DNA from: Acidobacteriota bacterium
GTDB taxonomy: Bacteria; Acidobacteriota; Vicinamibacteria; Fen-336
Direction: 5' to 3'
Assembly (NCBI GenBank): GCA_003223555.1
Contig: QHVM01000025.1
Span: 1 to 50,759 of the forward strand
Length of the DNA: 50,759 bases
Positions 42,975 to 50,362 of the stretch are shown here, piece after piece; positions within the stretch are counted from its first letter, which is position 1; each line of letters starts with the position of its first letter. Under the pieces are notes generated by a model that searched no databases, had not been told where the DNA came from, and was given only the letters and a program-made list of their open reading frames with translations. The translations under genes were made by a program, and so were the position numbers.

Positions 42975-44141
42975 TCACGCCTCCCACGGCAGGCCGGGGC
43001 GGCCGAAGTGGCCATAGTTCGTCGTCCGCCGGTAGATGGGCCGCAGCAGGTCCAGGCGCTCGATGATGGCGGCGGGGCGGAAGTCGAAGCCGCGGACGAA
43101 GTCGGCCGCCGCCCCGGCGTCACCGGTCCCGAACGTGTCCACCAGGACGGCGATGGGCTGGGCGACTCCGATCGCGTAGGCGACCTGGATCTCGAGGCGC
43201 TCGGCGACCCCCGCCTGCACTGCCTGGCGAGCGACGTAGCGGCAGAAGTACGCCCCGCTGCGGTCGACCTTGGAGGGGTCCTTCCCGCTGAAAGCCCCTC
43301 CCCCGTGGCGCGCCGCGCCCCCGTAGGTGTCGACGATGATCTTGCGGCCGGTGACGCCGCAGTCGGCGGCCGGCCCGCCCTTCACGAAGCTGCCGCTGGG
43401 GTTCACGGTGAAGCGGGTGGAGCGGTCGAACCATCGGCCAAGCGCGCGGGGAGCGAGCACCGCCTCCACGTAATGCCGCACCACCGCGGCGTCGACCTCG
43501 GGCGCGTGCTGCGCCGAGACGAGGACCTCGGTGACGCGCGCGGGTTGGCCGCCCTCGTAGGCGACCGAGACCTGGGTCTTGCCGTCCGGACGGAGCCAGG
43601 GGACGGCGCCGGACCGGCGGTCTTCGGCGAGGCCCCGGGAAAGGGCGTGGGCGAGGAGGATCGGCAGGGGCATCCGCTCCGGCGTCTCGGCGGTGGCATA
43701 GCCGAACACGATGCCCTGGTCGCCCGCCCCCTGCTCGCCGACGTGGTTGGTCGTGGGATCGACGCTGCGGCCGATCTCCCAGCTCTGGCCGGTGAGGTGC
43801 TGGAGCACGTGGACGCCGCCGGCGTTGAACGGAGCGAGGGGATCGTCGTAGCCCAGCTCGCGTACCGCCTCGCGCACCAGGGGCAGGTGGTCCAGGACGG
43901 CGATGGAGCTGATCTCGCCGGCCAGGACCACGATGCCCGACTTGCAGAGGACCTCGCACGCCACGCGGCTCCTCCGGTCCAGCTCCAGGTACGCGTCCAG
44001 GATGGAATCCGCGATGTAGTCGCAGACCTTGTCGGGGTGGCCCTCCGCCACCGATTCGGAGGTGAGCACGAGGGTCGCCGGCCTGCCCCGGGGGCCGGCG
44101 ACGCTGGACCGCGCCGAGGTCGCTTCGCCGAGCGTGCTCAC
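42975..44141 (-). CDS. metK: S-adenosylmethionine synthetase
   Basis: A 388-residue protein from GTG 44141, whose codon overlaps the stop of the small upstream ORF (GTGA). Signatures: TSESVAEGHPDKVCDYIADS at the N-terminus, GEQGAGDQGIVFGYA for methionine/ATP binding and the phosphate loop GGGAFSGKDPSKVDRSGAY. It makes S-adenosylmethionine from methionine and ATP. Upstream on the same transcript lie a SAM riboswitch (44604-44693) and a hairpin over the ribosome site of the small ORF, so product feedback on expression is likely. A copy of the two-hairpin repeat lies just before its start. Length is normal. Confidence 0.95.
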   Translation of the reverse strand: MSTLGEATSARSSVAGPRGRPATLVLTSESVAEGHPDKVCDYIADSILDAYLELDRRSRVACEVLCKSGIVVLAGEISSIAVLDHLPLVREAVRELGYDDPLAPFNAGGVHVLQHLTGQSWEIGRSVDPTTNHVGEQGAGDQGIVFGYATAETPERMPLPILLAHALSRGLAEDRRSGAVPWLRPDGKTQVSVAYEGGQPARVTEVLVSAQHAPEVDAAVVRHYVEAVLAPRALGRWFDRSTRFTVNPSGSFVKGGPAADCGVTGRKIIVDTYGGAARHGGGAFSGKDPSKVDRSGAYFCRYVARQAVQAGVAERLEIQVAYAIGVAQPIAVLVDTFGTGDAGAAADFVRGFDFRPAAIIERLDLLRPIYRRTTNYGHFGRPGLPWEA

Positions 44142-44515
44142 GCCGCGTGGCCTTCGCTCGCGCGGGAGTGAATCCCGCGCTCGCTCTTCAAGCTGGGGGG
44201 TGCTCCGCACCCCCCAGACCCCCCGCTCGAGTGATTCCCGCGCGATGCTCCACATCTCTCGGACCCCCTGCGCCCGTCGAGGCGCAGGGACAGCGCGCAG
44301 CCGCGGGCGCTCGGGTACTCCCGCAGGACCTCGTCCCGGCGCGCGCGCGCCTCGGCCAGGTCCGCGGTGCCGAGCGAGAAGCGGATGCGCTCCTTCTGCC
44401 ATCCCGGCAGGTGCACGGTGAACGCGATCCACCAGCGGTGGCCGTTGCGCCAGAGGTGGTGGTCGGGATCGATCGGACGGGGATTCGAAGAGGGGAACGG
44501 CTGGCTCTGGGCCAT
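44138..44515 (-). CDS. Small Arm-domain-like protein between the SAM riboswitch and metK
   Basis: A 125-residue protein from ATG 44515 with GGAAGGAG upstream. Residues 15-75 (DPDHHLWRNGHRWWIAFTVH, RIRFSLGTADLAEARARRDE) follow the three-strand-plus-helix pattern of the Arm DNA-binding domain of tyrosine integrases, without any catalytic domain. From about residue 95 the sequence (SGGSGGCGAPPSLKSERGIH) is translation of the dispersed repeat, so the natural C-terminus was probably shorter. Its stop overlaps the metK start, which couples metK translation to this ORF. Function is unknown; its place directly after the riboswitch makes it the first gene controlled by SAM. Confidence 0.65.
   Translation of the reverse strand: MAQSQPFPSSNPRPIDPDHHLWRNGHRWWIAFTVHLPGWQKERIRFSLGTADLAEARARRDEVLREYPSARGCALSLRLDGRRGSERCGASRGNHSSGGSGGCGAPPSLKSERGIHSRASEGHAA
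44151..44223. repeat. Two-hairpin dispersed repeat, copy 2, before metK
   Basis: CCTTCGCTCGCGCGGGAGTG begins the copy. Stem 1 is GCGCGGGA-GTGAA-TCCCGCGC (44160-44180). Stem 2 is CTGGGGGGTGC-TCC-GCACCCCCCAG (44193-44217), then ACCCCCC. Relative to the copy at 33901, two base pairs of stem 2 change on both sides (C-G to T-A), so pairing is preserved. It is read in the same frame here as in polX. Confidence 0.8.
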
Positions 44516-44516
44516 G

Positions 44517-44542
44517 GTGTCTTCTCCTTCCGAAGAAGACAC
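44517..44542 (-). promoter_or_regulatory. Hairpin holding the ribosome site of the SAM-controlled small ORF
   Basis: GTGTCTTCT pairs perfectly with AGAAGACAC around an 8-nt loop, ending 1 nt before ATG 44515. The Shine-Dalgarno GGAAGGAG spans the loop and the start of the 3' arm, so folding would hide it. Just upstream on the transcript another perfect stem, GGCGCGGC-CGAAA-GCCGCGCC (44549-44569), could be the competing or linker structure. Confidence 0.65.
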
Positions 44543-44603
44543 CCGGAGGGCGCGGCTTTCGGCCGCGCCGGACAACTTCGTTGCCTCGTTCCGGCTCGAG
44601 GCC

Positions 44604-44693
44604 ACATCTCCCGTCGGCTCGTGCCGATCGGGACGGCACCTTGGGTTGCCCCCCCAGGTTGCCGGGCCCGCTTCCGCGGGTCTCTCCGGATGT
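44604..44693 (-). promoter_or_regulatory. SAM riboswitch (SAM-I/SAM-IV clan) upstream of metK
   Basis: On the minus strand P1 is formed by ACATC and GATGT at the two ends. Inside are the core elements GAGAG, a GC stem, CCCGGCAACC, then CAAGGTGCC, a stem ATCGGC/GCCGAC-like P4 and GGGAGATG. The pair CGGCAACC plus AAGGTGCC is the hallmark of the S-adenosylmethionine-binding core. The usual P2 kink-turn and pseudoknot are shorter than in classic SAM-I, so it may be a SAM-IV-like or variant form. It precedes the small Arm-like ORF and metK, and a sequestering hairpin covers the first ribosome site, so control is probably translational. Confidence 0.75.
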
Positions 44694-44701
44694 CGAAGAA
44701 G

Positions 44702-44730
44702 AATATGACTCCTCCCGAGGACGAATGCAA
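44702..44730 (-). promoter_or_regulatory. Housekeeping-type promoter of the riboswitch-metK transcript
   Basis: TTGCAT (-35) and CATATT (-10) on the minus strand are separated by exactly 17 nt. The start point would fall just before the riboswitch P1 stem, which fits a transcript that begins with the aptamer. Confidence 0.55.
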
Positions 44731-44787
44731 GCGCCGGCTTGTGTCATAGCCTGTGGTAGGCTCGTCGAGTCCCCCGAGGAGGACGCC

Positions 44788-46473
44788 ATGACGCTCGCCC
44801 CCCTGCGGCCGGCGGCGCTGGCCGCCCTCGCCCTGGGCCTGTCCGGAGCTACCGTGCTCGCGCAGGACGACCCTCACGCCGCCTGCGCGGCGATGGGGTG
44901 GGTGCCACGGGAGGTCCTCCAGCGGCCGGTGGGGCTGAGGGACGGCGCAGGAGCCCTCCACGACCCCGTCACCACCCGATCCCGGGAAGCCCAGGCGCTC
45001 TACGACCAGGGCGTCGCCTACCTTCATTCCTACGTCTGGATCGAGGCGGCCCGCTCGTTCAACGAGGCCCTGCGCCACGATCCCGACCTGGCCCTGGCGT
45101 ACATCGGCCTCAGCCGGGTCTACTCGGGCCTCGAAGATCCCGCGGACGCCCGCGCGGCAGCGCGGCGGGCCGAGGCTCTCGCCGCCGGCGTCAGCGCGCG
45201 CGAGCGGCGCCGCATCGGCCTGCGCGCGAAGCAGCTCGACGCGATGGACGACCCTCCCGACGCGGAGAAGCACGCCGCGTACAAGAAGGCCATCGACGAC
45301 GCCCTGGCCGCCGACGGGTCCGATCCCGAGCTGTGGCTGCTGCGCGGCAACGCCGAGGAGCGCTGGGCCTCCGGCCGCGGGCAGCGGGGCGAGGCGGCGT
45401 CGGTCCCCTTCTACGAGCGCGCGCTGGCCCTCGTCCCCGACCACTTCGCCGCGCACCATTACCTGGTGCACTCCTGCGAGAACGTCGGGCGCATCGACGA
45501 CGCGCTGCGCCACGGCGAGGCCTATGCCCGCCTCGCGCCCGCGGTCCCCCATGCCCGCCACATGTACGGCCACGACCTGCGCCGGGTGGGCCGGGTCGAG
45601 GACGCGATCGCCGAGTTCCGCCGGGCCTACGACCTGGAGATGGCGTACTACGCCGCCGAGAAGCTCCCGGCCGCGATCGACTGGCACCATCCTCACAACC
45701 TGGACCTGCTGGCCGGATGCCACCAGCACCAGGGCCAGATGAAGACGGCCGAGGCCTACATGCGCGAGTCGCTCGCGATCCCGGCGGTCACCGACGGCCG
45801 CGAGTTCAACAAGAAGGAGTGGGGGGTGTTCCTGCTCGCGCTGGGCCGCACCGACGAGGCGCTCGCCGCGGGGCGCGAGCTGGCCGGCGGACGCTGGCCG
45901 GCCACGCGCGCGGTCGGCCACGTGCTAGCCGGCCACGCGCTCGTCGCCACCGGACAGACCGCTGGCGCTCGCGAAGAGCTGGACGCCGCGGAGAGGGAGT
46001 CCCAGCAGCTCGGCAGCGGGGCCGCGGGCATCTCGCGCTCGTCGGTCGATCCCTACGTGGACGGCCTGCGCGGAGAGCTGCTCCTGCGCGAGGGCCGCCG
46101 GGCGGAGGCCGAGGAGCTGTTGAAGGACGTGGAGCGGAGGATCCGCGCGGTGCCGGGGCCGGACGCGTGGACCGAGGCGCTCTACCGCCTGGAGGCGGTC
46201 GCCCGCGCCGCCCGCGCCGCGGGGGACTGGGACCTGGCCGCCTATACCGCCGGCCAGATGCGGGACCACGACCCCGCCTACGCGGGCACCCATTACGCGG
46301 CGGGCCTCGTCGCCGAGCATCGCGGCGACGCCGCTGGCGCCGCGCACGAGTTCGCGGCCGCGGTGGCGCTCTGGAAGGACGCCGATCCCGACCTGCCCGC
46401 GCTGCGCGATGCCCGCGCCCGCGCGGGCCAGAGCGGCGTCCCGGCCCGGCCCACCGGAGGGTCCGCGCGCTGA
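44788..46473 (+). CDS. Secreted TPR protein upstream of metX
   Basis: A 561-residue protein. ATG 44788 is preceded by GAGGAGG, and MTLAPLRPAALAALALGLSG is a signal peptide ending near VLAQ. The N-terminal part has HAACAAMGWVPREVLQRP. TPR-like helices follow (AQALYDQGVAYLHSYVWIEA, ALAYIGLSRVYSGLEDPADA, AHHYLVHSCENVGRIDDALR). HARHMYGHDLRRVGRVEDAI and WHHPHNLDLLAGCHQHQGQM give an unusually His-rich middle that could bind metal. No catalytic motif is established. It overlaps the metX frame region by 4 bp if metX begins at the CTG 46470. Confidence 0.78.
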   Translation: MTLAPLRPAALAALALGLSGATVLAQDDPHAACAAMGWVPREVLQRPVGLRDGAGALHDPVTTRSREAQALYDQGVAYLHSYVWIEAARSFNEALRHDPDLALAYIGLSRVYSGLEDPADARAAARRAEALAAGVSARERRRIGLRAKQLDAMDDPPDAEKHAAYKKAIDDALAADGSDPELWLLRGNAEERWASGRGQRGEAASVPFYERALALVPDHFAAHHYLVHSCENVGRIDDALRHGEAYARLAPAVPHARHMYGHDLRRVGRVEDAIAEFRRAYDLEMAYYAAEKLPAAIDWHHPHNLDLLAGCHQHQGQMKTAEAYMRESLAIPAVTDGREFNKKEWGVFLLALGRTDEALAAGRELAGGRWPATRAVGHVLAGHALVATGQTAGAREELDAAERESQQLGSGAAGISRSSVDPYVDGLRGELLLREGRRAEAEELLKDVERRIRAVPGPDAWTEALYRLEAVARAARAAGDWDLAAYTAGQMRDHDPAYAGTHYAAGLVAEHRGDAAGAAHEFAAAVALWKDADPDLPALRDARARAGQSGVPARPTGGSAR

Positions 46474-46511
46474 CGGCCCGCCAGACCGTCCGCCTCCCCG
46501 GCCCCTTCCCG

Positions 46512-47558
46512 ATGCGCCACGGCGGGGTGTTGCCGCAGGTCGACATCGTCTACGAGACGTGGGGCCGGATCTCGCCCGCAAAGGACAACGTGGTCCTGCT
46601 CGTCACGGGCCTCTCCCCCGGGGCCCACGCCCGCTCGTCGGCGGGGGACCCGACGCCGGGCTGGTGGGAGGAGATGGTCGGCCCGGGCCAGGCCATCGAC
46701 ACGGAACTCTTCCACGTCCTCTGCGTCAACTCGCTCGGGAGCTGCCACGGCTCGACCGGGCCGGCGTCGGTCGACCCGGCGGGCGAGCGCTACCGGCTGA
46801 GGTTCCCGGTCCTGACCATCGAGGACATCGCCACCGCCGCCCACGCCGCCCTGGAGCGGCTCGGCATCACGCGGCTGCGCGCGGTGGTGGGCCCGTCGCT
46901 GGGCGGGATGACCGCCCTCGCCTACGCCATCTTGTTCCCCGAGGACGTGCGCGACCTGATCACGATCTCCTCCGCCACGCGCGCCACGTCCTTCGCCACC
47001 GCCATCCGCTCGCTGCAGCGGGAATGCATCCGCAGCGATCCCGAGTGGCGCGGCGGCGACTACCCGCCCGACGGAGGGCCCGAGACCGGCCTCCGCCTGG
47101 CCCGCAAGCTCGGCCTCATCACCTATCGCTCGGCCCGGGAGTGGCGGGAGCGCTTCGGCCGGGAGCGGATCACGGGGGCGTCGCCGGCCGAGATGTTCGG
47201 CCCCGAGTTCGAGGTGGAGGCCTACCTGGAGATGCACGCCCGCAAGTTCGCGGGAGCCTTCGACGCGAACTGCTATCTCTACCTCTCGCGGGCGATGGAC
47301 CTCTTCGACGTGGCCGAGCACGGCGGCTCGGTCGAGGCGGGCCTGGGCCGGATCCGGGCCGATCGCACGCTGGTGATCGGGGTCGAGACCGACTTCCTCT
47401 TCCCCATCGACCAGCAAGAGGAGATCGCGCGCATACTGGCCGGCGCCGGCCGCACCGTGAGCATGGTCCGCCTCCCGTCGATCCAGGGCCACGACTCGTT
47501 CCTCGTCGACATGGACCGGTTCTGCCCGGTCATCGGAGAGTTCCTACGGCGAGCGTGA
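46512..47558 (+). CDS. metX: Homoserine O-acyltransferase (MetX family)
   Basis: A 348-residue protein from ATG 46512, the first canonical start. Codons upstream in frame (LTARQTVRLPGPFP) look like family sequence and begin at CTG 46470, overlapping the previous stop, so a CTG start is possible. The alpha/beta-hydrolase fold shows YETWGRISPAKDNVVLL, NSLGSCHGSTGPASVDP, nucleophile Ser129 in GPSLGGMTALAYA and the His of IQGHDSFLVD. It acylates homoserine in methionine biosynthesis. The GSCxGSTGPAS loop is the version I associate with succinyl-transferring MetX enzymes, so the acyl donor is open. It pairs functionally with metK, although it is on the other strand. Confidence 0.9.
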   Translation: MRHGGVLPQVDIVYETWGRISPAKDNVVLLVTGLSPGAHARSSAGDPTPGWWEEMVGPGQAIDTELFHVLCVNSLGSCHGSTGPASVDPAGERYRLRFPVLTIEDIATAAHAALERLGITRLRAVVGPSLGGMTALAYAILFPEDVRDLITISSATRATSFATAIRSLQRECIRSDPEWRGGDYPPDGGPETGLRLARKLGLITYRSAREWRERFGRERITGASPAEMFGPEFEVEAYLEMHARKFAGAFDANCYLYLSRAMDLFDVAEHGGSVEAGLGRIRADRTLVIGVETDFLFPIDQQEEIARILAGAGRTVSMVRLPSIQGHDSFLVDMDRFCPVIGEFLRRA

Positions 47559-49498
47559 AGGGGATGGGCCTGCGGCCCGAGCGGAGCCGCCCCAGGGGGA
47601 GGGCGGGCTCCGCGCCCGAGGCGAAGCCGCGCATGAGCTCGGAGCGGCTGCGGACGATGCTGCCCGACCTGTGGGTGCTCGTACGGCCCCGGCGGTGGCT
47701 CCTCGCGGGCGGTCTCGGCCTCATGGCGATCAACCGCGTGGCGGGGCTCGTGCTGCCGGCGTCGACGAAGTACCTCATCGACGACGTCCTCGGCAAGGGG
47801 CACCGGCAGATGCTCCTCCCGCTGGTCGGGGCGGTGGTGGCGGCGACGCTCGTGCAGGGGCTCACGTCCTTCGCGCTGACCCAGCTCCTCTCCAAGGCCG
47901 CCCAGCGGCTCATCGCCGACATGCGCAAGCAGGTCCAGGCCCACGTCGGCCGCCTGCCGGTCGCCTATTACGACACCAACAAGACGGGAAGCCTCGTCTC
48001 GCGGATCATGAGCGACGTCGAGGGCGTCCGGAACCTCATCGGCACCGGCCTGGTGGAGTTCGCGGGCGGCCTTCTGACCGCCGTCCTCGCCCTGGTCCTC
48101 ATGCTGCGGATCAGCCCCGTCATGACCCTGGTCACGTTCCTCTCCCTCGGCGCGTTCAGCGTCGTCCTCTACCAGGCCTTCGGCGTCCTGCGGCCGATCT
48201 TCCGCGAGCGGGGGAAGATCTACGCGGAGGTCACCGGGCGGCTGACCGAATCGCTCGGGGGCGTGCGGGTGGTGAAGGGATACCACGCGGAAGCGCGGGA
48301 GGCCGAGGTGTTCGGGGGCGGTGTCGCGCGCCTGCTCGCCAACGTCCTCCAGACCCTGACCTCCACCTCGGTCATGGGGCTGTCTTCGACGATGCTCCTC
48401 GGCGTGGTCGGCGCGGCGGTGATGTACGTCGGCGCGCTGCAGATCCTCGCCGGATCGCTCACCCTGGGCGGCTTCTTCACCTATACGATGCTCCTCGGCT
48501 TCCTGGTCGCGCCGCTCTTCCAGATCGTGTCGATCGGCACCCAGCTCACCGAGGCCGTGGCGGGCCTCGAGCGGACGCGGGAGGTCCTCCGGGAGAGGCC
48601 GGAGGACCAGGACCCGCGCCGCACCGTGTCCCTGGGCCGGCTCCGGGGCGAGGTCGCCTTCGAGGACGTTCGCTTCGCGTACGAGCCGGGCCAGCCGGTC
48701 CTGAGGGGGATCTCCTTCCGCTCCCAGCCGGGGACGGTGACGGCGCTCGTCGGGCCTTCGGGCTCGGGCAAGTCGACGATCATCGCCCTCGTGGCGGCCT
48801 TCCACGTCCCCTCCGAGGGCCGGGTGCTCGCGGACGGCATCGACCTCGCCACCGTGCGGCTCGACTCCTACCGCACGCAGCTGGGCGTGGTCCTGCAGGA
48901 CACCTTCCTCTTCGACGGGACGATCCGCGAGAACGTCGCCTTTGCCCGGCCGGACGCCTCCGACGAGCGGGTGCTCGCCGCGTGCCGCACGGCGCGGGTG
49001 GACGAGTTCGCCGAGGGCTTCCCGGACGGCTACGACACCGTCGTCGGCGAGCGGGGCGTGAAGCTCTCCGGCGGCCAGCGCCAGCGCGTCTCGATCGCGC
49101 GGGCCATCCTGGCCGACCCGCGGATCCTCATCCTCGACGAGGCCACCTCCAGCCTCGACTCGGAGTCGGAGGCGCTCATCCAGGAAGGCCTCGCCCATCT
49201 GCTGCAGGGCCGCACCACGTTCGTGATCGCCCACCGGCTGTCGACCATCCGGAGGGCCGACCAGATCCTGGTGGTGGAGCTGGGCGAGATCATCGAGCGC
49301 GGCACCCACCGCGAGCTGCTCGACCGGGGCGGCCGGTACTACGAGATGTACACGAAGCAGCACGGCGTCGAGGCGAACCTCTTCCTGGCCCCGGGAGAGG
49401 GCGACAAGCCGCCGGAGGCGCCCAGCGAGCCGGCGCCCGCGGCGGCGCCGGCCGGCGGCGAAGGGCTGGGACGCCTGCTGCGGGGCGGCGGCGGCTAG
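47555..49498 (+). CDS. ABC exporter, MsbA/lipid A-flippase type half-transporter
   Basis: A 647-residue protein from GTG 47555, overlapping the metX stop (GTGA). ATG 47564 and ATG 47633 are alternatives, and the conserved part starts at MSSERLRTMLPDLWVLVRPR. Six TM helices fill about 40-345 with the coupling motif RLPVAYYDTNKTGSLVSRIM. The nucleotide-binding domain has Walker A GPSGSGKST (400-408), QDTFLFDGTIRENV, signature LSGGQRQR (from 504), Walker B ILILDEATSSLD and switch IAHRLSTIRRAD. It works as a homodimer exporting lipids or hydrophobic compounds. The C-terminus is a Pro/Ala/Gly-rich tail of 45 residues. Confidence 0.92.
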   Translation: MKGMGLRPERSRPRGRAGSAPEAKPRMSSERLRTMLPDLWVLVRPRRWLLAGGLGLMAINRVAGLVLPASTKYLIDDVLGKGHRQMLLPLVGAVVAATLVQGLTSFALTQLLSKAAQRLIADMRKQVQAHVGRLPVAYYDTNKTGSLVSRIMSDVEGVRNLIGTGLVEFAGGLLTAVLALVLMLRISPVMTLVTFLSLGAFSVVLYQAFGVLRPIFRERGKIYAEVTGRLTESLGGVRVVKGYHAEAREAEVFGGGVARLLANVLQTLTSTSVMGLSSTMLLGVVGAAVMYVGALQILAGSLTLGGFFTYTMLLGFLVAPLFQIVSIGTQLTEAVAGLERTREVLRERPEDQDPRRTVSLGRLRGEVAFEDVRFAYEPGQPVLRGISFRSQPGTVTALVGPSGSGKSTIIALVAAFHVPSEGRVLADGIDLATVRLDSYRTQLGVVLQDTFLFDGTIRENVAFARPDASDERVLAACRTARVDEFAEGFPDGYDTVVGERGVKLSGGQRQRVSIARAILADPRILILDEATSSLDSESEALIQEGLAHLLQGRTTFVIAHRLSTIRRADQILVVELGEIIERGTHRELLDRGGRYYEMYTKQHGVEANLFLAPGEGDKPPEAPSEPAPAAAPAGGEGLGRLLRGGGG

Positions 49499-49507
49499 AA
49501 GACGCGA

Positions 49508-50362
49508 TTGAAGCTCCCCGGGGCCGGCGTCGTCCTCGCCGCGGTCGCGGCCGCCGGAGAGCTGAGAGGCGCGGAGCGGCCCCGGATCGTCACCTCGCCG
49601 AACGAGGTCGAGTCGGCCGTGGTCGAGGTGGTCAGCATCCATGGCCGCGGCGGCCCGCGGACCCGGCACGGCTCGGCGTTCTACATCGGCGAAGCCGGGG
49701 ACCTGCTCACCTGCTTCCACGTCCTCGACCACATGCCGCGGGAGGACGCGCCACGGCTGCGGCTGGCCGACGGCCGGGAACGGCTCTTCGAGGTCGTCGA
49801 CGTGGACCGTGAGGTCGACCTCGCGCTCCTGCGTTCCGACGCGCCGGAGCGCTTCCTGGCCCTGGCGCCCGAGTTGCTGCCCGAGATCGGACAGCCGGCG
49901 CTCTTCGGCGGCCTGACGCGCCGCGAGGGCGACGTCCCGCCCTCGCCCCCGCTCTCGCTGCGGCGCTGCACCGTGGTCGCCCGGGGGTCGCGCCGGGCGC
50001 CCCGGGGGCATGGCGCGGTCCTCAATATCGAGCTGGACCAGATCGCCGACCCCGGCCACAGCGGGGGTCCCCTTCTCGCGGAAACGACGCTGGCGGTCAT
50101 CGGCGTGATGCGCGCGAACCTGGAGAGGGCGACGGGCGGGACAGCCGGGGCGAAGCCCGAAGGGCATGCCCTGGCGGTCCCCCTGATGTACGTGAGGCCC
50201 TTCGTGGCGAGAAATTTGAACCTTCCCAACGCCGCGTGCGTCTCACCGTCGGACAAACAGGAGGCAGAGGTATGCGCAAGGCATGGGTGGCGGGGATCGC
50301 GGTGCTGCTCGGGGCAGCCGTCAACGCCCCGGCCGACGAGTGGTCCCATCAGTACTCCCTGA
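49508..50362 (+). CDS. Trypsin-like serine protease (S1C/HtrA-like, no PDZ)
   Basis: A 284-residue protein from TTG 49508, 9 bp after the ABC exporter. It has a weak signal peptide (VVLAAVAAAGELRGAE). The catalytic triad is His71 in LTCFHVLDHM, Asp104 in REVDLALLRS and Ser185 in DPGHSGGPLLAE (GHSGGP for the usual GNSGGP). VVEVVSIHGRG and HGSAFYIG match the first barrel. No PDZ domain follows. The ORF runs 91 bp into the next gene as a low-quality tail, so its true end may be near 50220 with a frameshift; I cannot settle this. Confidence 0.8.
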   Translation: MKLPGAGVVLAAVAAAGELRGAERPRIVTSPNEVESAVVEVVSIHGRGGPRTRHGSAFYIGEAGDLLTCFHVLDHMPREDAPRLRLADGRERLFEVVDVDREVDLALLRSDAPERFLALAPELLPEIGQPALFGGLTRREGDVPPSPPLSLRRCTVVARGSRRAPRGHGAVLNIELDQIADPGHSGGPLLAETTLAVIGVMRANLERATGGTAGAKPEGHALAVPLMYVRPFVARNLNLPNAACVSPSDKQEAEVCARHGWRGSRCCSGQPSTPRPTSGPISTP

